Under the pieces are notes generated by a model, which saw only the letters and a program-made list of their open reading frames with translations, searched no databases and was not told the DNA's origin. Below, one piece after another: positions 20,333 to 31,529 of a stretch of DNA of 64,000 nt (position 1 is the first letter of the stretch; each line of letters starts with the position of its first letter). The stretch is from contig JYIP02000006.1 of NCBI GenBank assembly GCA_001051155.2, forward strand, positions 3,472,001 through 3,536,000. Reading direction: 5' to 3'. Source of the DNA: Chrysoporthe austroafricana (lineage: Eukaryota > Ascomycota > Sordariomycetes > Diaporthales > Cryphonectriaceae). The translations under genes were made by a program, and so were the position numbers.

Positions 20333-22531
20333 ATGGAGAATTCGTCTGCCACTTCTTTGACAGCGGGTCTCGTACCGTCTGGAAGGGTCTACGCACCGGG
20401 CAGCAAGACATTTCCTCCGAACCCAATAGGGTCTTCGGTCCCGTCGAAAAGGACATCTAGCTTCAGACCGGTAGCACGGCCAGCACCAAAACCTCGCGGC
20501 AGGAAGAGAAAGAGCAAGATTTGGGATAGCGTCGACACAACCGCTAGTTTTCGAGACGGCCTTCACAATGCCAACGATGGCCAGGCGAAGATGTCTGGCT
20601 CAGCTTCCCCCCGTCTGAGTGACGATACCAAGTACTCCGCCAGCAATGTCGAGCACTCCGTCAACAGTAGCCCTGATAGGGAGTATTTGTCTGCTTGCGT
20701 CAAGAAAGCTGACGTAGATGATGGAAAGGACAATCGAGGAGCTGGGAGCTCCTCCGCTCACCAGAGCGCCGAGGAGAAAACAAATGGCAGTAGCTTGAGG
20801 GATGACGACAAGATGAATGATAGACCCTTCCATCGCTCGAAGAGGAAGCGTTTTGACCTTGACGGGGCTTCTGCTGAACAAGAAGATGAAGTGAAAGAGG
20901 TACTCGGATATGCGACCACACTTGTGACCGGCGGCGTCAGTATTAAGAGCGATCGACAATATCTCCAAGAGCCCTCGAAGGAAGCATCAAAGGATGCATT
21001 GCAGTCTGATCTCGAGCTTGCCTTGGAGAAGTCTTCCGTTTGGAAGACTGTTGAGCCCTCCCTGAAGAAGGGTTGGGTGGGTGCATTCAACAGTGCGCAG
21101 CCGATGGAGCGACGAGCTTTTCTGCAGGCGATCTTATTGCCGAGGAAGAACGATGTGGACAAAGAATGGATGGACGGCGTTCATCGATCGAACCAACGAT
21201 CGTTCAAGGGGATTATGAGCCTGATCCTGCATGTCGTGGGGTGCAAAGGTCTCTGCAACGCGTGTAAGACCCGCGGGCCGGAGAAGCAGAGGAACTGTAT
21301 GGTTTTGCCCCCAGAGGCTTCGGGAATGCAAGAGCTTCAGGATGTCATCGGTCGACGGTGCGCCAACTGTTACTTCTTCCCTACTCGGCGGCCTTGCGAG
21401 CTCTCCGCCTGCAGCGGGCTATCTACGGGAAAGCAGACTCCGGTGCCGATTCCTCCCCGGCCAGCGCAGTGGGCACAGCAGCTGCCACCACGTGCCTCTG
21501 ATGCATCATCTCATTCAGATTCGATGCTCGCTAAGTCATTTGCACGCTCCGCTGTACCCCTGTCTAAGCATAGACAGGGACACTCAGCCTCTGCTAAGCC
21601 TCTTTCTCAGACTCCCATACCATTGCCCATCATCCCCACAGCCCCAGGACAACCGACTCAGTCCTCACCGCATCAGGCTACTCATCCACAGGTGGAACCC
21701 ATAAACCCGGATCATCATGGGGAAGACATGGTGAATCGATCTGATCGCTCCTCCATCAGAAGTACGGATGGCATCAATGACAGTGGTATTGGTCGTGATC
21801 AAGCCTCCGCTTGTAGTGGCGGTGGCGCCGATGAGGTTATCAGCGGTTCAGACTCGGACCCGCTGTGTCCCGGCACCGTATCCTCTGCGGCTCGCTCGAA
21901 CAGTGAATACAGCATCATCAATCTTACAAGCGCTCGGTCTCCACTCACAACCACTCAATCTACGCATTCCACAAGCTTCAGCATCCTTGCCAGGGCCTTC
22001 AGCCTTCTAGGCGAGGTCAGGCAGCTCCCAGTTGCGCAGCAAGATGGTACCTTCCAGACGATCTTTGAGGCTTTGAATATCATCCGAGCACCGTTAGGAG
22101 ATGCCACGACGACCACCTCAGATCATCATCATCCCGTCTCTGTGTCGGATGACTGGGAAGTCGCACCAGGCCATTTGGCCCTACAAGACACATCCCATAG
22201 CAGTGGCATATCACCACCGGTCGCCTTCTCCACTCATCTCCTCCGACGAGAGGTTGTCAATTTTCAGCAAGCCCAGCAGATCAGCAGCGTTCACAAGATC
22301 CTCAACAAGCATATTCCGCCGTCGGCCTTCGTGAGAATGAGCAAGCCACAGAAGGGCTGGGACTGTAGTTTGTCAGTACTCGAGGGCGTTATACACGTGA
22401 AGAAGCCGGGTCTGGACGCCAATATTGGACAGGGTGGTGTCCTGCTACTCGATCCAGGCTCAGAGTGTACCATCACGAACATCACGCACCAAGAGTCGAG
22501 AATCCAGGTCTGGTGGACAAAAGCGGATTGA
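20333..22531 (+). CDS. DUF3716 zinc-motif protein with C-terminal cupin-like domain (732 aa)
   Basis: Single exon. The start at 20333 (MENSSATSLTAG, context CGCCATGG) is preferred; 20168 would add 55 low-complexity residues. The N-terminal 230 residues are Ser/Lys/Arg-rich and disordered, with a basic patch (KPRGRKRKSK) that could be a nuclear localisation signal. Around residues 303-350 lies a Cys-rich module, GLCNACKTRGP ... NC ... RRCANCYFF ... PCELSACS, which is the DUF3716 pattern found in fungal proteins of unknown function. A Ser/Pro-rich linker follows. The last about 90 residues (LEGVIHVKKPGL, NIGQGGVLLLDPGSECTITN) have the strand pattern and GxxxLxPG turn of a cupin barrel, reminiscent of the CENP-C/Mif2 C-terminal fold. 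A nuclear or chromatin role is inference. Confidence 0.75.
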   Translation: MENSSATSLTAGLVPSGRVYAPGSKTFPPNPIGSSVPSKRTSSFRPVARPAPKPRGRKRKSKIWDSVDTTASFRDGLHNANDGQAKMSGSASPRLSDDTKYSASNVEHSVNSSPDREYLSACVKKADVDDGKDNRGAGSSSAHQSAEEKTNGSSLRDDDKMNDRPFHRSKRKRFDLDGASAEQEDEVKEVLGYATTLVTGGVSIKSDRQYLQEPSKEASKDALQSDLELALEKSSVWKTVEPSLKKGWVGAFNSAQPMERRAFLQAILLPRKNDVDKEWMDGVHRSNQRSFKGIMSLILHVVGCKGLCNACKTRGPEKQRNCMVLPPEASGMQELQDVIGRRCANCYFFPTRRPCELSACSGLSTGKQTPVPIPPRPAQWAQQLPPRASDASSHSDSMLAKSFARSAVPLSKHRQGHSASAKPLSQTPIPLPIIPTAPGQPTQSSPHQATHPQVEPINPDHHGEDMVNRSDRSSIRSTDGINDSGIGRDQASACSGGGADEVISGSDSDPLCPGTVSSAARSNSEYSIINLTSARSPLTTTQSTHSTSFSILARAFSLLGEVRQLPVAQQDGTFQTIFEALNIIRAPLGDATTTTSDHHHPVSVSDDWEVAPGHLALQDTSHSSGISPPVAFSTHLLRREVVNFQQAQQISSVHKILNKHIPPSAFVRMSKPQKGWDCSLSVLEGVIHVKKPGLDANIGQGGVLLLDPGSECTITNITHQESRIQVWWTKAD

Positions 22532-23802
22532 AGACGCCCGGCATTCGGGGCCTACCCACTTGCAAGGAAGCCTTAGTTCATCTCAGCGAGGACTGCGCCG
22601 AAGACTTCGTTCCGGGCAAGATCTTTGGCGCAAGTCGAACATACGAGAGTGGTGTTTGGTCTCCCGGGCTAGGGTGGACAATATCTTGCGGTGGCATGTG
22701 CGTGGAGCTCTTGGAGTACAGGATTCCACGTATCAGACAGCATATATTACATGGGATACGGAAGAGCCATGGAGTGGACCGTGCTGCACGGATCACCCTT
22801 CTGGTCTGGACTTCATGCCGAGCGTCGGTTACTTTGTGGGCAGTGCCTGGACGGGGTTAACGATACTAGAATTACGGGTAACTACGGAAGCACCGAACTC
22901 GTTGCTCTCTTACATGCACATTTCCAAATCTTTATTTGGTGGTTTTTTTTTCTCCCTGCTAAACCCGTGGCCCTAAGTCCCTGTATCGGCCTTGCCGTAT
23001 TGCTCGTAGTGGCTGCTCGCAAGGTGAAAGCCTATACGGGTTTTGGGAAGCCATCGCGCATCGACACGGTACCCGCCTCGGCTTCTTCCAGTCTCCGTTG
23101 AATCCCACTTTCACGTCTGTAGCCCGGTATTATTCCCTCCCCGAAGACCCCGGAATGAGCCATGAGAGACGGAGATATTACCAAATTGCCATACATTGAC
23201 GGAAGTTCATCTAACAGAAAAGAGGCAAAGTCGGAAAGTCCACCATTCAAGTAAATACGAATGACTTGTGAGCACCCCTTGGCCTGGCCGTGGCTCGACA
23301 TCCGGACATCGCCTGCACCCTTGGTCATCATGATAGTGGATAGGCTCCGGCGCCGAAGCTCTACTCTGAAACATTCTTAATAAGCGCGCAAGTTTCCAGA
23401 ATCGGGTCCCATGCCAGGGGCACCTACCGAGATACTTCGTGTTCAATCTGTGCGGCTCAGGGCACCCTTGCCACTTGTTTATAGTGAATCGGATCAACTC
23501 GATTTGCACGAATCACGTCAGCTTCCATAGAAATTAGGGTTAAGCATAATTCTAAACATACGACCCACCCCAGATGGCGCACGCCAGACCGACCCCTAAC
23601 TAATTACCCTGTGTCAACGGTATTTCTCGGCGCACAGGTCCTTCAATTATGAACACGCTCTACAATAGTCGTATCCGGAATGGATTGACCTCAACGGTAC
23701 GGACTGAGTCATGTCTACCAGTTTTCCCATCGCGTGGCTATTAGTGGAACAATGTGACAGAATGACTTATGCAGTTCCCACCAAGAGCGGAGATCTGCTC
23801 TA
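22532..23802. other. Intergenic, possible degraded coding on minus strand
   Basis: About 1.3 kb. The minus-strand frames 23032-23331 (contains SQVIRIYLNGGLSDFASFLL) and 23207-23509 overlap and could be joined by a canonical GTAGGT...TTTCAG intron near 23434-23368, but the joined product matches nothing I recognise and the frames disagree. Treat as unassigned. Plus-strand frames in 22425-23101 are extensions or shadows of the DUF3716 gene 3' region. Confidence 0.35.
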
Positions 23803-23812
23803 CTGACGGATG

Positions 23813-24358
23813 GCGGTTCTGGCTCGTGGGGGTACAAACAAGCTTATGGGGGTACAAACGGCCCATTGGGGGTACAGAACTTAATATGGGAAGGATATGC
23901 ATTGTTTATTCATTTGGTACTGATCTGAAATATATCGGATGCCATTAAATTTGAAACATATTATATTCATGTTTGATGTACACTAAAGTTTAAAAATGTA
24001 TTTATACTATATTTATATATGCTATGCTAAATGTATATGCTATTTATATTATATATATTATACAAATGCATATATTGAAAATTTTATAAATAATATTTAA
24101 ATAATCAAATCCTTTGCTATTGTTTTCGCTTTAATCGTTGTTTCTTATGGCATACGTCTAAGCTTGTTGCCGTATACAAGTAATTAACTTGCAATGTCAA
24201 TAAAGTTTTTGGCTCAATGCTTATCACCTGACCAACCTGCTGCAAAGCTCGCTTTTCTGTACCCCCATGAACTAGTTGTACCTCCCATGAGCTGGTTGTA
24301 CCCCCTACCCCCTGACTTTTCGTACACCCCGCCCCCCCCACACCCATGAGCTACATGC
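23813..24358. mobile_element. Non-autonomous DNA transposon (MITE), 546 bp, with 10-bp target-site duplication
   Basis: The element is bounded by the direct repeat CTGACGGATG at 23803-23812 and 24359-24368. Its ends are inverted: left GCTCGTGGGGGTAC, right (reverse complement) GCTCATGGGTGTGGGG. Both ends carry tandem sub-repeats of about 20 bases of the type GCT(C/T)(G/A)TGGGGGTACAA, three at the left and degenerate copies in opposite orientation at the right. The core (about 23890-24130) is extremely AT-rich, with no transposase frame. A 10-bp duplication fits Mutator-like elements (9-11 bp) better than Tc1/mariner (TA) or hAT (8 bp). Confidence 0.75.
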
Positions 24359-24390
24359 CTGACGGATGCGTCTCACAATGGCCATTTTCA

Positions 24391-24397
24391 TATAAAG
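24391..24397 (+). promoter_or_regulatory. TATA box of the polygalacturonase gene
   Basis: TATAAAG lies 186 bases before the ATG and only 23 bases downstream of the transposon's target-site duplication. Confidence 0.55.
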
Positions 24398-24576
24398 AAG
24401 GCAACCTGCTGTCATCAAATAATCATTGAACTGTCAAGTCAACACTCAGAAACATTCTTTCGTTAAATCTGTCCATACTTACCAGCATCCTTGTCCTCGG
24501 AACAAGATATTCACTTCTTACCTGTGCTATAGAACACGACCTAGCTTCTTGCCTCTCTTTCTAGAATCCTACCACA

Positions 24577-25897
24577 ATGCTTTCACTCGTTCTGCTCGCG
24601 GCCCTGCTGCCCCTGATACAGGCTGTTCCAGCACCTGCTGTGACACCTGCCGCCCAATTGGTAGATAGGGCCAGTGGCTCTTGTACCTTCACGGATGCTG
24701 CCGCTGTCTCAAAGTCCAAGACGTCCTGTGCCACGATCACTCTCAGCAACATTGCGGTTCCTTCTGGCACCACGCTCGACCTTACCAAGCTGAACTCTGG
24801 GACTAAGGTGATTAGACCCATACTTCTTGTCGCTGTTTGGAGTCACTTCAAACTCACCGTCCTTCAAACAGGTCATTTTCGAAGGCACTACTTCGTTCGG
24901 CTATAAGGAGTGGGAGGGCCCGCTTATCTCGGTATCTGGCACAGATATTGAGGTGACCGGAGCCTCTGGACATGTTATCGACGGTAACGGCGCGGCATGG
25001 GTGAGTGGCCTTCTCACGTTTGATTTTCCTGACAGTCCTTTTTGGGGAAGAAAGAAAGCCCACGATACTTTTGCAGCCTCCCTTGAATCATTCTGTCACA
25101 TCCTTTCAATAGTCTGATTGCAAAGTCTGACCGCAAAAAATATTTAGTGGGATGGTGAAGGCAGCAACGGCGGCAAGACCAAGCCGAAGATGTTCTATGC
25201 CCACTCCTTGAAGCAGTCCACCATCAGCGGACTGAACGTCAAGAACACTCCAGTTCAGTTCATGAGCATCAACTCAGCCACCGACCTCAACATCATTAAT
25301 GTGAAGATGGACAACTCAGCCGGTGCCAGCAAGGGCCACAACACGGACGCCTTTGACGTTGGCTCCTCTGAGAACATCTACATCTCAGGGGCAGTTATCA
25401 ACAACCAGGATGATTGCTTGGCTATCAACTCGGGAACCAACATCACTTTCACTGGCGGTTCTTGCACCGGTGGTCACGGTCTGTCGATCGGTTCTGTTGG
25501 CGGCCGTTCCGATAACACTGTTAAGACCGTTTCCATCACCAACTCCAAGATCATCGACTCTCAGAATGGCGTGCGCATCAAGACCGTCTACGGTGCGACT
25601 GGCTCTGTCTCCGATGTGACCTACTCTGGAATTACCTTGAGCGGCATCACGAAGTACGGCATCGTGATCGAGCAGGATTATGAGAACGGCAGCCCCAAGG
25701 GAACTCCCACGACTGGAGTGCCCATCACCGACCTCACCGTATCCAAGGTCACTGGTTCCGTCGCATCCTCTGCAACGGACATCTACATTCTCTGCGGATC
25801 CGGCTCTTGCTCTAGCTGGACGTGGTCAGGTGTCAGCGTTACGGGTGGAAAGAAGAGCACGAGCTGCTTGAACATCCCGAGCGGCGCTTCCTGCTAA
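24577..25897 (+). CDS. Secreted endopolygalacturonase, glycoside hydrolase family 28 (369 aa)
   Basis: Hydrolyses alpha-1,4 linkages in homogalacturonan (pectin), outside the cell. Three exons: 24577-24807, 24872-25000 and 25148-25897. Signal peptide [16 protein letters not shown], then a short propeptide-like segment and a right-handed beta-helix. All GH28 active-site motifs are present: NTDAFDV (N185, D187), NQDDC (D208, D209), GGHGLS (H230) and RIK (R263, K265). The C-terminus has the usual paired Cys (CGSGSC ... [12 protein letters not shown]). A length of 369 residues is standard. The first intron uses a weak GTGATT donor, but KV-IFEGTT is exactly the family sequence after splicing. A transposon sits immediately upstream of the core promoter and may affect expression. 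Confidence 0.95.
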
Positions 25898-27080
25898 TGT
25901 TTCGGCTGCGAAGTCGAAGCAGAGGGACTCAACTATACGCATCACTGGCGGCACTTTTGTCATTCTTATACATGTCCATATTCGCTTCTCGGGATAGAAC
26001 GAGGGAAATTTTGCCTGTACATACACCACTAAATATATACTCACTGAATCGTTCATCAGTGGAAAAAAAAACCAGTAATTCTGTGTGAGAGCATCGTTAG
26101 AGTTCATGATACATCATCAAGGCGAAAGGCTGATAGCAGCGAAATTTTAACAAACATATTGTTCAGCAATACTTGTGGAAACCTATGATGACTAGAGTGT
26201 CTGTGACTCGTTGATTTATCTTGCCCATTTGTTAATGGAGTCTCTAGGTTCGACAGTTCATAATCTGAGTTTGGAGGATTGGGAGGCAGTTCCCTTCACG
26301 ATGGAAGTATGGCTGAACCGCGATAATATTTACGGCCAAGTCCTCAGCTTAAGGTCTTGCTGCCCGATTATGCCTAATTCGAGGATAATTACTAAAGCCT
26401 TGGTCATTCCCAAAATCATTGAGCAGAACTCTCAAGGTAGACTCAATCCAGGGTCGTAATCTTACTAGTATATAACGACTCTAAAGACTGGTCTGCCAAT
26501 TCGGGTATTCGGGGCTTAAACCCCATACCCTAGGAGTTAAGCTAATTAGATCATACTAACAACGGCGAGGTTACCAGTAGTGAGTACGATGATCATGTCG
26601 AATATGAGACGGTTCAGCAAAACGAGGTCTGATGATATTAATATTTTAGCACTGAGATACGGGGATGCTTAGCTTGGAAAATTACCGGATCAATATATTG
26701 TGATCATGATTCGTCATTAGTCGCGACTTTCCGAGGACCATACGCTGTATTTGGACGCCGTCCAGACCACCTCCTCAACGTTAAGTTACTTATATGATAG
26801 AGCCGGAGTTTGTTTCAAGCTCTACTGTAATTTGTTGTTCTGTATTTTTTTGGTATGTCAATTCACGTTTGCTGTTTCGTCCTCTTTGCAGCCTTGTCCC
26901 AGCCTTGTCCCAGCCTCAAGCTGAGCAGGGATCAGACCCTAACCCTTCTCATCCCTGTCGAAAGTTCCAGTTGACCGCCAAAATTCTAAGCGGCAGAATT
27001 CTCGACTTTCACCTCCCCCCAACGGCCTTCTTGGGACATCTCTATCTGATCTCCATACCCAGACAACATCAATCCCAATC
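25898..27080. other. Intergenic, no gene
   Basis: About 1.2 kb, AT-rich, with short unrecognisable frames only. The last 250 bases are the C/T-rich leader of RRP15. Confidence 0.6.
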
Positions 27081-28097
27081 ATGGCTGGTGCAACATTCAA
27101 GAAGCGATCGCGCGATGACGCGCCAAAGTCGAAAGCTGCCCGACCAACCAAAAAGCAGAGGAAACAGACGGCCTACCACAGCGAGAGCGAGAGCGAGAGC
27201 GCATCTGAGGCTGACAACGGCGGGGATTTCCAAGCCGTGAACCTGCTCGACTCGGACGAGGATGACATACACAACGCACCAGTCGATGATGGTGCAGACT
27301 CGGATACGGCTTCGGAGTCATCGAGCTCGGAGTCAGAGGCAGAACGCGCGCCACGGCAGAGCAAGAAGAAACCCGCGCCCTCGATAGCCAAGAATGCGCC
27401 CGAGAGTAAACTCGCCAGGGACGCACCTGCCTCCGCCTCTGAGTCGGACGCCGGCTCTTCGGTAGACGAGGACGATGAGGACGACGAGTACTCCGATCTC
27501 GACTCTGAAGCGGGCGCCGACTCCCGCCGGCCTGGCAAACGGGCCGGTAAGTCCAAGCGCAGCGACCCGACCGCCTTCGCGACCTCTATGTCCAAGATTC
27601 TCTCGACCAAACTCTCTTCCACGCGCCGCGCGGACCCTGTGCTTGCCCGCAGCGCTGCGGCGCACGAGGCGAGCCGGCAGGCGGTGGACACCGCGCTGGA
27701 GACGAAGGCGAGGAAGAAGATGCGGGAGCAGAAGAGGCTGGCGATGGAGAAGGGGCGGGTGCGGGATGTGCTTGTTGCTACGAATGGCACGTTCAGCAAC
27801 GTCAACCCTGTTACGGGTGAGGTTGTGGCGGATGCGGACGGGGAGACAACCGCGGAAGTACTGGAGACGGAACGGAGGCTGCGGAAGGTCGCGCAGAGGG
27901 GTGTGGTGCAGCTCTTCAATGCGTTCAGGACGGCACAGGTCAAGGCTGCCGAGGCGGAGAGAGTCTCACGGAAGGAGGGGGTCATTGGTGTGGATCGGAA
28001 GAAGGAGAAGATCACGGAGATGAGTAAGAAGGGTTTCCTGGATTTGATTGCCTCGGGCGGAAGCGGGTTGAAGAAGGGTCCCCTGGAAGAGGCCTGA
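27081..28097 (+). CDS. RRP15: Ribosomal RNA-processing protein Rrp15 (338 aa)
   Basis: Nucleolar pre-60S assembly factor needed for processing of 27S pre-rRNA. Intronless. The N-terminal 160 residues are acidic and Ser-rich (SESESESASE, DEDDEDDEYSDLDSE) with basic patches, typical of nucleolar proteins. The Rrp15 domain runs from about residue 165: AFATSMSKILSTKLSSTRRA, DPVLARS, KARKKMREQKRLAMEKGRV, ERRLRKVAQRGVVQLFNAFR and a C-terminal KKGFLDLIASG. Order and spacing match the fungal family. It converges with the ferredoxin gene, 377 bases away. No oddities. Confidence 0.92.
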   Translation: MAGATFKKRSRDDAPKSKAARPTKKQRKQTAYHSESESESASEADNGGDFQAVNLLDSDEDDIHNAPVDDGADSDTASESSSSESEAERAPRQSKKKPAPSIAKNAPESKLARDAPASASESDAGSSVDEDDEDDEYSDLDSEAGADSRRPGKRAGKSKRSDPTAFATSMSKILSTKLSSTRRADPVLARSAAAHEASRQAVDTALETKARKKMREQKRLAMEKGRVRDVLVATNGTFSNVNPVTGEVVADADGETTAEVLETERRLRKVAQRGVVQLFNAFRTAQVKAAEAERVSRKEGVIGVDRKKEKITEMSKKGFLDLIASGGSGLKKGPLEEA

Positions 28098-28474
28098 TCA
28101 GGGGCACGGAATGCACGAGCAGTCGGGCGAGTATATGCGAAACCTCGGAGGGACCTTGCGTTCGACGGGCGTCTTGCGAGTGAGGTGTGGGGTTCTCAAT
28201 TGAGGAGCGATGTGTCTCCTGCATGGATCTGGGCAGGATGGCAACCCTGACGATCTTTGTACATAAAATTACAATGCCGGGGCCCTTCCACAAGCGCCGC
28301 GGCAGTGAGTCCTATGCCATCCAAATCTGCGACTGCGACTATCCCCGGACACCATAAGCAGCACGATCTCCTCCCATTATTCAATGTCTCCGACGCGGCC
28401 GGCAACCTTGTGCGTCATAACATTGAGATGGCTGCTCAACTCCCATGTCGCTCTCCACTCGGCACATCCTATTG
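28098..28474. other. Short convergent intergenic region
   Basis: Shared 3' region of RRP15 (+) and the ferredoxin gene (-); no gene or clear terminator structure seen. Confidence 0.6.
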
Positions 28475-29170
<696 letters not shown>

Positions 29171-29870
29171 GTTGAGCGAGACTTAGGGAGGAATAGAGCG
29201 CGACGGCGGAGGGAGAGGCAAGTCGGCTTTATGCCCAGGACTCGGCGGGCGCAAGTTTTGAGCGGCGGAGCAGACGGCGCAATGGAGGGTGCTCAGCCAG
29301 GTGCTCAGATAATGGGCAACGGATGTTGAGTGCGCTGGGAGATCAATGCACGTTGGCTACAGCCGTGCAGGCGCGGGATGCTGAATACATCTCAAGGCGG
29401 AAAAGAGAGAGAGAAATTCACTGGAGGGCTCCCGTCTGTCTGACGTTCTCGCATACCCAATACCAAAGCCGCGGATCGTCAGCAGAATTCTGCGGTGCAG
29501 ACTACTTTTCGGCCTTATCGATAAGAGATAGGGAATTATGTAAGCTATCACAATAGCTCCCCGCAGCAGCCGCCGGCTCGTTTTTCTGGCATGGGATATC
29601 GACCTTGGCCTGGCTGGGAAGCTGGAGATGATTTCATGGATCCCGTTTATGCAAGCAGACAACGTGTTGGCACACCTGAGACACGCGACAAGCCTTGTAC
29701 GCACAGTCATCCAGAGGAGAGGCATACAGGATCTGGCTATTAACTGGTGCCGCTTTTGGGCAGCATGCAAGCTGCTACCAGCAGGAATCAGCCCACCACC
29801 AACAGCACCAGACCATGACAACTTGAAGATCTGAAGATTTGTTTGTCTCCAGCATCTCACACATCCAGAT
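29171..29870. other. Divergent intergenic region (ferredoxin / UGO1)
   Basis: About 700 bases between two divergently transcribed mitochondrial genes, presumably a shared promoter region. A 175-codon minus frame (29357-29884) overlaps the UGO1 start and has no recognisable domain. Confidence 0.55.
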
Positions 29871-31529
29871 ATGGCGAACAGCAACAGGCAAGGGGTAAAT
29901 CCCCTCCGCCCATACTACGTCCCTCCTACTATTGGCGAATCCACTCTCGAGCCGTCCAATATACCCGGTCCCAATGCCTTCTCCCGCTCAGCAAATGGCT
30001 CCTCCACGAGGTACGCGTCAAAGGCACGCGACATGTTTTCGGACCTCGACTACAAGGACTACATCTCCGAGCCGTCGCCCTCGGTCGTTGGAAATGTGAA
30101 AGAGGTGATCAACGAGCTGATGTGGAAGTACACCACGGTCTTCCTGGCGCAGCCCTTCGACGCAGCCAAGTTGATACTGCAGATTCGGAGCCAGGACGAT
30201 GTCGGTGCCATGGGGGCTGCGCCAAGCTCGGCATCGTCGCCGGTGGTGTCGAGGCAATCGAGCCTCAAGTCGCCCTCGTTTGGTGAGGTCTGTGACAACC
30301 TAGAAAAGAAGGCGGGGGTCGAGTACTCTCGCGCGCAACACAGCTAGCTAACTCCTACACAGCTTTCGGATTCAGAAGGCGATGAACCGGCATACTTCAC
30401 CTCGACTGTCCCCCATACACCCCCACCAGCACGGACGCGAAGGGGACGATCCATAACACCGCCGCCAGAGACACCGAAGACCGCCAAGAAGTCTGACCTA
30501 CCGCCTCACATGCTCAACATCCGCCGGCCTGACTCTATTACGGAGGTCATGTCACAATTGTGGCAGAACGAGGGAGCATGGGGCGTGTGTAAGGGAACGA
30601 ACGCTACTTTCGTCTACAAGGTGCTACATTCGCTGCTTGAAGGCTGGTCCAGAAGCTTGCTGTGTGCACTTCTCGACGTGCCGGATCTCGGTCTCAAGAC
30701 GGATATGGACCGCTTGGTGGACATTGCGTCCCCTTACCCCTGGGCTTCCCTTTGCGTTGCGGCTGCAGCCGCCGTGGTCACAAGCCTCATTCTCTCTCCG
30801 CTGGATCTTGTTCGGACGAGGTGAGCCTTGGGCATCCGAGTGCTGATGAGCTACTGTAGCTGACATCCTGCTAGGTCCATAATAACGTCAGCGTCACGGG
30901 GTCCACGGCGGACGCTGGGCATATTACGCTCTCTACCTTCGTATCTCTGCCCATCAAGCCTTGTGCTCCCTACTATCCTCCATGCTTTCATCCAGCCCAT
31001 CCTCCGTTTGTCGACACCACTGGTCTTGCGGACCAAATTTCTGATTGATAGCGAGGTATCGCCAACAACCTTCTCGCTCGCAAAATTCTGCTCCTCAACA
31101 GTCGCATTGTTCGTCAATTTACCACTGGAGACGGTGCTTCGTCGGGGTCAGGTCGCAGTGCTGAGCTCGCCAGCGTATGTCCGCGCCATCGAGGGGTGTG
31201 GTGGCTCCGCCAAGACCGGCCGAAGCAGCGAGGAAAAGGGAGCTGCAACAGCGTCACTCGAAATGATAGTACCTCCAGGAAAGTATAACGGCATATTTGG
31301 CACGATGTATACGATCGTGAACGAGGAAGGATCGAGGGCGGTTCCACCCACACCGCCAACGAGGGCACGCACTGCCTCTAAGAAGGGCAAGCAGAGGGTC
31401 GCCGAGACCGTTTATCGACGAGGCCAGGGCGTTGAGGGGCTGTGGAGGGGCTGGAAGGTCAACTGGTGGGGTCTGATTGGGCTGTGGGCCGCTGCAAATG
31501 TTGGGGGTGGAGGGGACGGGGAGTTTTGA
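29871..31529 (+). CDS. UGO1: Mitochondrial outer-membrane fusion protein Ugo1 (carrier-like)
   Basis: Modified mitochondrial-carrier protein of the outer membrane that links Fzo1 and Mgm1 in fusion. Exon 1 begins 29871 (PLRPYYVPPTIGE is the fungal Ugo1 opening), then ARDMFSDLDYKDYISE and ELMWKYTTVFLAQPFDAAKL. Exon 2 (from 30363 or 30376 to 30820) has DEPAYFTSTVP, LNIRRPDSITEVMSQLW and NEGAWGVCKGTNATFVY, ending in SPLDLVRTR. Exon 3 (30875-31529) has VNLPLETVLRRGQVAVLSSP and GVEGLWRGWKVNWWGLIGLW. The PxD/PxE carrier signatures are present but degenerate, as usual in Ugo1. Intron 1 is ambiguous: GTCTGT at 30288 with acceptor 30362, or GTGAGG at 30283 with acceptor 30375; both keep frame. Confidence 0.88.

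Noticed and set aside
29357..29884. 175-codon minus-strand frame between ferredoxin and UGO1
   Set aside because: Overlaps the UGO1 start and leader, has no domain, and lies in a divergent promoter region.
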